NCBI GenBank assembly: GCA_030849075.1
Contig: JASAOO010003559.1
Coordinates: 62,001 to 126,000, forward strand
From: Zelonia costaricensis
Lineage: Eukaryota > Euglenozoa > Kinetoplastea > Trypanosomatida > Trypanosomatidae
Reading direction: 5' to 3'
Length of the DNA: 64,000 nucleotides
Shown: piece after piece, positions 48,294 through 58,399 of the stretch
Layout of the letters: every line of letters begins with the position of its first letter
Position numbering within the stretch: the stretch's first letter is position 1
Notes under the pieces: model-generated
Databases searched by the model: none
What the model was told of the DNA's origin: nothing
The model's input: the letters and a program-made list of their open reading frames with translations, nothing else
Program-made: the position numbers and the translations under genes

Positions 48294-50838
48294 AACGAAA
48301 GGCAACAAGACAGCGGCGTGTCCGCGCCTCCTTCCAACAACAAAGCCCCCTTTGCTCGACCTTGCCCCCTTCCCCCCTCCCCCTCTTCTTCGGTCTCGTC
48401 CACCTTTTTTTTATCTTTCTTCTCCGTTTCGCCCATTTTCTCTTGCGTTTTCGTCACTGTCTTGTTTCTCTCCTCCCTCCCTCCCTCCCCTGCTTCTTCC
48501 CTTTCTTTTCCTCTATTGCCGTATTGCGTGCTTGAAGGTGATTGCGTGTGTGTGCAAATGTGTGTGTGTGTCTTCTCGCTTCGTTTTCCCTCTTGTCGAC
48601 TGTGCTTGTGTGTACGGGAACTCTTTCTTTTCTGTTCCTTGTCTCTCTGGCTCAGTTTGCCTCTTCTCTGGCCTGACCCCCTATTTCCCTCCCTCCCCCT
48701 GTCAAGCCACTCCGCGTTCGCCTTCTCACTTCCTTTCTCCCGCCTGCTGTCTTCGCCTTGGCTTCATTTTCCCCCTTTTTTCCGTTGCTTAGAGTCATCC
48801 TCGCCTGTCTTTTACTTTTGGACTTGCCTTTTCGCTCGTTCTGCTTTCTATCTTACCTCGCTCATATCAAACGGTCTACCCCCCCCCCCTCCCCCGCCGC
48901 CTCCCGCCCTCTTGCCGTCCTCGTTGTCACGTCCACGTTTCTGCTGTCTTTGAGTCAGGGGTGCTCCTTGTACTTTGATGTCGGGATGGACTCGCTTACG
49001 TTGTATGACAGTGTTTTGGAATGGCTGCATGTGTGTGCGTGTGTGGACCTGTTAGGCCTCTATGTCTTCGACTCTCTTCGCGAGTGGTGGGAGCGGCGTT
49101 GCTCGCCTCACTTTCGAAGGGTGGCCGCGGCGGCACTCTCCTCGCTCTCTGTGCTTTCACAAGAGCGCAGACCAGAGGAGCAGTGCGCGGCGCCGCCTGA
49201 GAAGGGTGACACTGTGAACGAGCCGTGCCGGCACCATCTGAGCTGACCACACGCACGCGTGTCAGAGGTGAGTGTGTTTGGCTTCTGAAGGACTGCCGTC
49301 TTGGAGCACTCACCACGGCGGTCAGATGAGAAGAGGGGAGGCGTCTACATACACACAAAAAGAAAAGAGAAGCACGTGCCCGCCATCGCACGCACGCAAA
49401 TGCGAGGTCTGTCGCGTGTAAATTGCAAACCCAAGTAAAACGAAAAATGAGGCACCTGAGGCGACATGACAGTCGCAAACAGCCACAACAGCGCCGCTAC
49501 GGTGTTCAGAAATTTAGGAAATGGCCAAACAACAACAACAAAAAAAGGTATGCGTCTTGTCGAAGCTCACACGCGCAGAAAAAAAACAAAAGACAGGAGA
49601 TTTGTGTGGTGCAGTGGTCGGAGTGGTCCTTGCCCCATTTTCTCCACCGCTTCTCAGTGTTTCTTTACCCCACTCCACCACTCTCTATTTTCTCCTTTTC
49701 GAACTCGATGTATTTGCGACGGGCTAGTTGCTGCCGCGCCTATTACGTCTTTTTTCTCGTCGATACGTCTGTGTCCTGCACGGGCGACTCTAGGAGAGAG
49801 GGAGGGGAGAGGGCACAGGCAAGTCGATGTCCGCACAGGATTCAGCACGCTCTTTTTTCTCTCCTGCCGTGTGAATCCAAGACGCGCCTCCAACCGACTC
49901 GACGGGCCTCACAGCTCTGGTCCGACGCCCACAACAGCTTCCTCGCTCCTTTTTTCGGTGTGTGTCTTTTCCCTTCCTTTGCGTTCGCCGCTACTTTGAA
50001 TCTCTCGCTATATCCAACTTTTCCCACCCCACCCCGTTGCGCCCACCCCACTTCTTCTCCTTCCCCTTCCCCTCCCTGCTTCGACGCCCTCTTACCCCCA
50101 TTGACATGAACACGGATCCAGAGCTGACTCGAAAAGGGGAGGGGGTGAAGGGGCAGCTAACATACCCCTAATACCAAGCTCCATTTTTTGGTTTTTTTCC
50201 TGTTTTCTCCCCCGTGCTGCCCTTCTTTTGCTTATTTGCGTGGATTTGAGGGAACTGTCACGATACGTGTGACAACGCGTGGATTTGGGTCTGCACTCGC
50301 GCTTGCCTTCTCTGTGATGGTGGGCGCGCTACCTCAGTTCAAGCGAGCTCCGCCTCCGGCTCGAGACGATAAAAGTCAGTTGCCTGAGCGGTGCCGTGTT
50401 CTACGCCTCGTGTACTGCCTTTCACAGGGACGATTTTGTGCTGCGTGGTTTCTGGTTTCGCCCTTATCTGTGGCTCTATTGAACCGCTGCCTTGCTCCCT
50501 CTTGGGCTGGGGCGCAGCAGCAGCTGGATGTGGCCGCGATGTTGCCCTCGCCCTCCACGGCTGGAATGCTTGCTCGCTTCCTCTTGTCCATCTTTACGCC
50601 CCCCCCCTCCCTCTTGCTCCTTTCTCCCTTCCCATCGCGCGTGTGCCCGCCTGGGCTGATGTGTGGTTTTTTTTTTTTCTGGTTCCCCCACCCCGTTGCG
50701 CCTCCTTCTTTTTTTTCTCTTCTCGCCTCGTCACCGGCCTTCAACGCATTTGTTCACAGATCGCCCTCCTACGGCCTCCTCGCACCGTCGCGGGTCTTGG
50801 CGCGCCGCTCAACTCTTTCCCCCCCCCCCCCTCGCCCT

Positions 50839-50969
50839 TCTTCACTGCTTGCTGCACTTCCCCCCCCCTTTTGGAGTGCCCCTTGGAAGCGGCTCTCTCT
50901 CTCGNTCTTCATTGTTTGCTGCACTTCCCCCCCTTTTGGAGTGCCCCTTGGAAGCGGCTCTCTCTCTCG
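50839..50969. repeat. Near-identical direct repeat (66 and 64 bp) separated by one N
   Basis: Copy 1 is 50839-50904 and copy 2 is 50906-50969; the only unresolved base in the window, N, is at 50905. The copies differ by two C/T substitutions near the start and two C residues in a C run. Either a local tandem duplication with an unresolved base, or contig ends joined without merging their overlap. Confidence 0.9.
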
Positions 50970-53900
50970 CTGGCGGGGCCGCTTCTCTCCATCGTGAACA
51001 GACGCACCCCCTGCGGGCGCTCGCGAGTGCGCTGCGTGGAGGAAACAAGGTGCCGACGAAAAGGAAAACGAAAGGGAAGAAGAAGGAGTCGTACACACGG
51101 TGACGCTCGTGAAGCGCAGAAAAAGAAAAAAACCGACGGGGTGATTACCACATATGTGCCGGAGGAGACACACACACACCAACGCACATACGCGCGGCGA
51201 CGAGAAGCGCGACCGGCGCGTCGGCGTGGTGTGTGTCTGTGTCCACTTCCGGTGTAGTGCGTTTCTCCGCTTCTTTTCCCCCTCTTTTCTGTCCATCTGC
51301 TGTACGGCCTTCGATGCACGTGCCCCCCCTCTTCGCTCTTTTTTTCTCGTGTTGTGGAGGAGGACGGCAGCGCTTCGGGGGCTTTGTCGATACACAAGCC
51401 GCCCCAACAAAAGAACTTGAAGAAGAGAAAAGCAGTCCTTGCGTTTCTCCTTCTTTGTATTTCATCCCTCCCTCTCTGTGCGTGTGGTTTTTTTTACTTT
51501 TCCACAGCATTGTTCCAGCAGCGCGCCCTAGATGGGAAAAAGGCGCGGAAGGCAACGGTAGGCCGACGAAGAAAGGGAATCGGATGCCAAAGCGCGTCGT
51601 GTGCCTTCACGCCGCGTAGGCCCCCTCTTTTGTCTGGGCTTCTCGAGCTCTTCCCTGTCTGCGAAACCTCCTCGTACGTGACGGTGGACGCGCGTGCGTG
51701 AGAGGACTGCGTCCTGTATATTGAGCCGCGGCTGCGCGTGTGTGTATCTCGCGTCGATTCATGGAAGCGGCCCTGCAGTTTTGTTGCATCCTCGCCGGCT
51801 AGCCAGACACTGCCTTCGCGGGATCGTCGTGACGACGTACCCCACGTGGCGTGCCGCGTCTCAACGCTGCATGCAAACAAACACGCGCAAATCGTCTATC
51901 TTGTGCTAGGGGTTTCCGTTCCCCTTTTTCTTCTGTCTGTCTGCCTGCACTTGAGCCTACGCAGCTGTCCCCTGTTTTTTTTTCTGCTTTGCTGGTTCGG
52001 CGTGTGCCGTTGGTGAAGTGACCTGCTGCACCCCTTGCTCGCGTGCGAAACGCCGGTGTATGTGCGACTTCCGGGCACTAGATGAACACGAGAAAAAAGC
52101 TGCGGTGCGTCAGTACACAAGTTGCCGATGCGAAGGGAGGCGGAAAGGCGAAATGTGACGATGACGGAAAGAAGCGATGCTCTGCTCAGACCGTGCACTC
52201 CAGCCAGCCACCCTTCCACACGCCGACCTTCGACGGTCAGAGCCACGATGGCACAAACGTGGGCATCGGCAATTGTGAGAGAGTGACGTCTTTTTTTTTT
52301 CCCCGTCCTGCGTCGCCTTCCCGTGCTTCCCTAGCGGGGAGTACCGCTGCTTGTACACGAAAGCCTCTCGCCACGTTTTCCTGTTTTTGTTGTCTCGGCT
52401 GCGACGGGGCTCTTTCCCAGAGCCCATGTCTCATTCTATTGATGTGTGTGTGTGTGTGTGCGCGTGCCAGAACTATGTATGCTGTTGCGCTCTGCCCTTT
52501 TTGTGCTCGAGGGACAGCGACAGATGACGCTCGATCTTTTCGGCGTCAACAGCGATCCGCTGTGCCTTCCTCCACTCTTTTTTTTTTGCTGTTTGTCGTT
52601 AGCCGTCGCTGCGAAACTGTCGGGGCGTCGTGTGTGTTTGTGTGCGTGTATGCGTAGCACCTGCTCGCGTTTTCTCTTCGCTGCCCTTTTTCGTTTTGGC
52701 GGCAGCTTTCCCCCCGGCTCCACATGTGGGAGTATGGGGCGGCGACCCTGATGTTTTTCTTGTCTCTCCGGACGGCGCGCCAGGCGCTCGTGTGCACGAC
52801 ACGACTTTTGCAGTGGCGTGTCGACGGTCTCTTCCCACCCCCACCTCACCGCAAGAGGCGGCGCTGCCGCAACCCACATTGCGTAGACGTGTGCGGTGCA
52901 CAAGAGGCGGGGTAGATTTTACGAGCAGCCGACGGCAGCACCCGCTGCCGCGCAAGGCCGCACAAGCAACTCCCCTTCTTCGCGGCCGCACACGAGCTTC
53001 ACGAGCTGTTGTCATTGTGTGTCGGGAAGTCGCCTGTCCCTCTCCCTCCTCCTTCATACGACGCTCTCGTTCTGTGTCGCCGCACCGGTCCTTGTGCTCC
53101 GGCCGCTTTCCGGCGCCCGCCGGCGTCGACTCACCGGCATGAGCGCGTTTCGTGCTTTCAACGCTTTGTGACCCCTCCCCGCTCCACCTCATACAAGATG
53201 CCATAGACGGAGGAGGGCGGAGGCTCGCCTGCTGATCAGCTCGGCCTCTTGATCTTTTTTTCGGTCACTGTCTCCTTGACTGTTTCGAGCATCTCCGCCT
53301 CGCGACCGAACGCCTTCGAGGGCTTCCCGCCGCTATCCACCATGCTTTCACTGCCTCGCCCCGCCTCTGTTTCTCTGTCGACCCCAACACCGGTGCTCAG
53401 CGTGTTTGTTTGCGCGGGCGCGTCTTTACGCGTTTTGTATTTTGCGTCTTCGCTGTCGCGACGGTGCCTCGATTTCTTCTCCCCGACTGCGTCCGTTTTT
53501 GTTTGGTTGCCGTGGGTCTGTGCGTACGTCTCATCTGCGCGCAGACGGTGGCTCGCACCTCTGCGCTGGCAAGCACCGAGGGCTCGTCTCCGTGGATTCG
53601 CGCCTCACTCCCGACCCCGCCCCACGCCGTTTTTCTCAACCTTGTCGCCCGGTACTGTACACTGCACGGTGCTTGCCCGAAGCAGTGTTCCCCCCCCCCC
53701 CACCCCACCCCCCACTCCCATCCCACCCCTCCACTAGGTCTCCCGCTCCTCACCACTTCCGCCCGCGCCACCCGCTTCCTCCGCTTTTTTTTTTTTTGCG
53801 AGGAGCGCAATCGCGGTTGTGCCCTTCCCTCTCATCCCTCTTACCCTCCAACCCCAGACCTCTAACCACATGAACCATTATCGGGGCAAGGGAAAACCGG

Positions 53901-55685
53901 CGTGCTGCAATGCTCCATCTATGCGTACACGTATGCGCATGCGCATGTCTGTGTGCCCATCTGTCCTCCCGTCCCCCGCCTCTGGCTCCCTTGTTTGGCA
54001 TCGTCAGCTCGAGAAAGTGTGTTTCCTTTTTCTTTTTTGTGCCTGCGGGCGCCCTTTTCGTCTCGCCTCTCTTTACTCCCCTGACTTGCTATTCCGTGTC
54101 TCTCTTGTCCCATCGCGTGCGTCAATTCTCGTTTCCCTTTTCTTTACGTGTGTTTCCACGTCCCCCTCCCTCTCCCCTCTTCTTTCCCTCCCCCCTTCTT
54201 CCTGTCCTTCTTGCATTTTCAATGTTCTCCTCCGCGTGTTCCCTCTGTGTTAGGTTTCTCGTCCTGATATGCAGAGGGATGAGGAAAGCGGTGTTGCGGC
54301 TGACGCTGCGTGAACGGAGCCCCTGCTTCGAAGGAAAAGACTCACCCAATCCCATGTTATTCGAGACACGAAAACAACGTCATCAACGCGTCGCTCGGCG
54401 ACTGCGGACGTGCTTGGGCTCCGCAGACTTCCCGCACCCTTCCTCACCTACCTCAATGCCAAGCAAATCTAGTATTTGAGGTAACTCCGAGTGCAACAAT
54501 AAAGAAAGAAGAAAGCAAAGTAGCGCGATTGAGGCATGCAGAAAGGCCACCTGAGGCATTCAACACGCCTCAGCTCCGGTGCCCTCGACCGGATCGCGTT
54601 GCGTCGCAGCAGCCTTTTTCGGGTCACTGCTCAGAGAAGGCCCGGCTGTGCGCGACCGTGCATTGAAGAGATCGAGCAGGCACGCCGCGGGTCAGGCATT
54701 ACACCGTGTCCGCGCCGCTCCCTTTCTCTTCGTGCCGATATTAAAGTTGAATCAAAGGGGCACCGGCGGTGGAAGCATCGACGTTATCGCCCACGAGCCC
54801 CGCAAGCTCTCATGGAAGGCGATGCCCATGCTAGCATGCCGCTCCTCGTGCCTCTGAGACGTGTTCTTGTCACGAGGTCGCTTCGCGGCATCGTTTCCCA
54901 CTGCTTTTCAACTGCTGCCCCCCCCCCCCCCCCCACCCCGCCTCCCCCCATTTCCTTCGCGACTATTCACTTGCTAGCTTTTGACAGTTCCACTCCCCCA
55001 GGCCTCCCCTCCCTCGCACCAGGAACACCACTAGAACAAAGACGTAAAGCAGACGAGACGCACCTGCACCTCGCTTCCCTCTCCCAACATCACCTCTCTT
55101 ACCCTCACTCTCTCTTGACACCTCACCCCTTCCTCCCACACAGCATACAGCACACTCATCAAGTGCACGCCGCACCTGGCGGTGACAGCAAAAAAAAAAA
55201 AGAGCAAGACAAGGTACGGACACATACGGACAAGAGCGTGAAGGCACACAAGGCCATCAAGGATACTCGAGGTGCTCCTCTGCCGGCGACTTATAACCCC
55301 CACGCGAGGAACGGCAGAGCGCAGAAGGCAGAGCGGCTGGGCTTCTTCTTTTACCCCCTGTCATGTGGCGTTTCTATTAAGCCCTCTCGCCTCCCCCCCC
55401 CTCCTTCTCTCCCCTGAAATCACCGCAACTCTGCCCATTCTTCCCTTCCTCCCACCCCCATCTCTAGCTTCACCGCGAGTTATCTGTTCTTTTCCGTTTT
55501 CTTTTTCTTTTTTTGGTTATGCTCCACCAGTGCATATCTTGCTTTTCGTGCTCCCCGTCACGTCTGTCTTTCCTTTTGGCTCGCTTGCCAGCCTCGCCGA
55601 CCGCCCCCTCCCCGCTTAGCCTCACCTTCCCCCTTGAGCCCGCTCCGCTGCCGTAGCTGCTTCTTCTCCCTTGGTGTTTGTGACT

Positions 55686-55725
55686 TTTTTTTGTGTTTCC
55701 GCGCTTGGCGGCGCTCCTTCCGGAG
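55686..55725 (+). promoter_or_regulatory. Predicted trans-splice acceptor
   Basis: A T run at about 55685-55692 and a mixed pyrimidine stretch lead to AG 55724-55725, giving a 48-nt 5' UTR to ATG 55774. Confidence 0.5.
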
Positions 55726-55773
55726 TAACTCGTGTCGCACCATCCTGCGTGACACCGCTGCTGCAGTATAAGG

Positions 55774-56964
55774 ATGAAGTCTTCGGGGCGCAAGTCCAAG
55801 GGGAGCGCCGCGGCGCGCTTCTACGCAGCGCAGCGCGGTGACGGCAGCGCTCGGCTGCAGACGGAGGAGACGCCGTGGTCGGCCCGCGTGCACGGGGACC
55901 CGTCCCTCGACGCGGTGCACGCCGTGCTGGAGGCGTTTTTGAACAGTCGCGAGGAGGATGCCGTCAGTTTCGTTTCAGGCTTCCTGCAGCTCACGCCGCA
56001 CGACCGCCTCGCCGCCTTGGCCAAGCTTGAAGGCGCCGATAAGTTGCGCTCGAGGTCGTCGAGTTCGGGCGGCTCGGCAGGCGGGGGTGCGGAAACGGCG
56101 GCCCCGCGGGGCCCCGTCACCGACTACGGCGAGCTGCGCAACCGCCTGCAGCTGGAGGGGCAGCGGGCCGAGCAGCGTGCGCAGCGCAGCTGCACAAGCC
56201 GCGGCTCCTCTAGCAGCCTGTGCTCGTCCCCAGCCGCCGCCCGCCATCACCGGCACGGCGCCACCACACCCGGTACCCTTGCACGCCCGCTGGACAGCGA
56301 GGCCGAGGACTTGGAGACGGTGGAGGTCGGCGAGGGCATCCGCACAGGCAACCTCGTCGCCTTCTTCGACCGGGGCGTCACGTCGGTGCCCACCAACTTT
56401 GACAACTTCTTCGCCGCCGCCTTCACCGCCGCCCGCTCGGTTGACGACATCATCACCATCGGCAGCGACACGACGGTGACCGAGCTCGAGGTCGAGCCGG
56501 AGACGTCCAGTACTCCGGTGCCACCGTCGCAGCGCCAGCCGACGGCCTCCCTCCCCACACTGGACGAGATTCTTGGTCTCGACTCTGACGAGACCGACGA
56601 CGCGAGCCCTGTCGCACGTGTGGCGTCAAGCGTACCTGCTGCCCCTAATGTACACGAGCAGAGTTGCCCTGAGGCCGAAAACGAGTCAGCGAGGGGCGTC
56701 GAGGTGGATGCCTGGAGCGTCGCGTCGTCGTCGTCAGGGGGAAGTGTAGACCTGCCAGGCTTGGAGGCCGCCAGTGCCGCACCAGGCGCGGGTGCGCCAG
56801 CGGCGTCAGGGGAGCGCAACGCAAACATGGCGGCCGAGCTGCAGGAGGTGATTGCGGCACCGGACGACTGCGTGCAGACTTTTCATCTGGACCCGCTCTT
56901 CGACTACGACGCCGACGCACTCGGCGCAGCGGCGCGGGCCGGCAAGGCGTGGCGAGAGGAGTGA
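55774..56964 (+). CDS. Unrecognised 396-residue protein
   Basis: The frame starts at ATG 55774 with a basic N-terminus (MKSSGRKSKG). Residues about 48-85 form probable amphipathic helices (AVLEAFLNSREEDAVSFV). A Ser/Gly/Ala-rich disordered stretch follows (90-180). A second conserved-looking segment at about 185-235 contains TGNLVAFFDRG and VDDIITIGSDTTVTEL. The rest is acidic and Ser/Ala/Pro-rich, ending in QTFHLDPLFDYDAD. Codon use is like that of the confirmed genes. I see no enzymatic motif, zinc ligands or membrane segment and assign no function. It is the first gene after the 8.8-kb gene-free interval. Confidence 0.8.
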   Translation: MKSSGRKSKGSAAARFYAAQRGDGSARLQTEETPWSARVHGDPSLDAVHAVLEAFLNSREEDAVSFVSGFLQLTPHDRLAALAKLEGADKLRSRSSSSGGSAGGGAETAAPRGPVTDYGELRNRLQLEGQRAEQRAQRSCTSRGSSSSLCSSPAAARHHRHGATTPGTLARPLDSEAEDLETVEVGEGIRTGNLVAFFDRGVTSVPTNFDNFFAAAFTAARSVDDIITIGSDTTVTELEVEPETSSTPVPPSQRQPTASLPTLDEILGLDSDETDDASPVARVASSVPAAPNVHEQSCPEAENESARGVEVDAWSVASSSSGGSVDLPGLEAASAAPGAGAPAASGERNANMAAELQEVIAAPDDCVQTFHLDPLFDYDADALGAAARAGKAWREE

Positions 56965-58399
56965 CGAGGCTGCTAGAGACCCGTGGCGTAGGTGCTCGCT
57001 CGCTGCTCTCCTTGCCCCCCGCCCCCCTCCCCCCGCCCGCGTCCGCACACCCACCCCCTTCTCACCGTCAAAACTCACTGGCACGCAAGCCACTCGATGT
57101 TGCACCGAAGTCACGCGAGAACAAAGGGATAGACACAGACAGAGAAAGAGATCAGTGCTTGTCAGCGCTGCGTGCTTGCCAGCGTCACGTTTCTTTACCT
57201 GCCCCGCCACTCCTCCGGTCTCATGGATGCCCTTTCGCGGAGCGCTTGCTCCACTCGCGTCTACGGTCAAAGAACAAACAAACAACACAAACACACACGG
57301 GACGCCGTCTATTTGCACCTCATCATGCTTCTTCTTTTCATTCCACTGGCTGACGGAGAAGAAACCACAAAAGAAACGAACGAAATGACTGCGTCACGCA
57401 CAGCACTGCGCCACCGATTTGGAAGTTGGCGCGACTGGGAGAGGGACGTCTGCTTGTCCGCCACGCCGACGAACGTCACGATCGCCTCGCCGCGCCTTCG
57501 CCACGGCAGCCGGGTCTACACGCACAGACAGACGGAGAAAAAAAAAACAAGAACGCGAGAGCAGACGTAGAGTGCTGAGCCTCTCTACAGCTCACCGCAG
57601 CGCTCGTGTGTGTTGTCGTTCTTTTCTTCGCTGCACCCTCACCCCCGCTCTCCTTCCCCCCTCGACCTCCTCGGTCGTGTGCACCACAACCACGCCGCAC
57701 GCAAGAGCTCCGGGGCACAACAAGCCAACCCCAGACGCCGCTCTCCTTCTTCTCCTCTCTGTCTTTTTTTTGAGTGTGTTTGTGTGGCCTCCACCTCCTC
57801 CGCATTTGGCGAGACGAAGAGGGTCGTATCACGCCCCCCCCCCCTTCTCCCCTCTCCCACCCAAAACAGCAACACGACCGACAATCCGCCCCTCGCGCCC
57901 CCCACCCCTTCTGTGCCTCCTCCGTGCTCCGTCTACATACGTACACCACTCTCGGGGCCTCGCGAGGCCTGCCCTGCGCGCGCTAATTAAGTCAGGCACT
58001 CACTTAGTTACCTGCTCCCTTCCCCTTTTTTCCGATTCGAATCCGTCCGCTCCCGCTGGCTTTTACGCTCGGATTCCCGTTTTTTCTTGTGGCGACCCTG
58101 GGCCACCCCTCACCTGCGTTGCCCGTGCGCTTCCCCCCCCTCCCCTCTCCCCTCTGTCTCTCTCCATCCGCTCGTCGTACGAGTGCCCGCTTTGCGTGCG
58201 CACTGAATCGACTGGCGCGAGGGTAATCGACGTCCTCTTTCCGTCTCGTCACCCTCAACCGCCCACCACACTTACCCTCCCCGTGTCCACACAGAGCGGC
58301 GGCGTGACCGCCGTTACGCACGCCACGCAGCAGCTGTCACCTCCCTTGGTTGTTCCTCTGCGCCTTCCACCGTGCCGACCCCCAGCGGACTGATCGACG
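56965..58399. other. Spacer
   Basis: No gene is supported. C/T-rich tracts dominate (57610-57850, 58080-58160). A frame across 57419-58393 is a translated pyrimidine tract. Confidence 0.65.
58341..58385 (+). promoter_or_regulatory. Predicted trans-splice acceptor for the CCCH-deaminase gene
   Basis: A T/C tract at 58341-58369 is followed by CAG at 58383-58385, 14 nt before ATG 58400. Confidence 0.5.

Larger units (their letters stand above)
47000..55773. other. 8.8-kb interval without a convincing gene
   Basis: This is about four times the longest other spacer, in a unit where genes on both sides run the same way. ORFs up to 293 codons exist, but they start mostly at non-ATG codons, are dominated by Pro/Ser/Cys/Phe/His and cross C, T or A runs. 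No domain motif stands out on either strand. I see many T/C tracts (48360-48540, 50575-50730, 53690-53790, 54900-54960), each followed by AG, so there are several possible splice acceptors. I could not pick out tRNA, rRNA or snoRNA genes by eye. It may be a very long 3' UTR, hold non-coding RNAs or degenerate retroposons, or be partly misassembled near the N at 50905. Confidence 0.6.

Noticed and set aside
48076..48953. Overlapping + strand ORFs of 150-238 codons rich in Phe/Ser/Pro/Cys
   Set aside because: They are long T/C tracts in three frames at once; apparent hydrophobic membrane segments are an artefact of pyrimidine-rich sequence.
54536..55417. 293-codon + strand ORF in the gene-free interval
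   Set aside because: It crosses a C run of about 17 bases and a poly-A run, has no ordered-domain composition, and has no motif.
57419..58393. 324-codon + strand ORF upstream of the deaminase gene
   Set aside because: Starts at a non-ATG codon, crosses A, T and C runs, and is mostly Pro/Ser/Thr/Arg; it is the spacer and splice tract read as protein.
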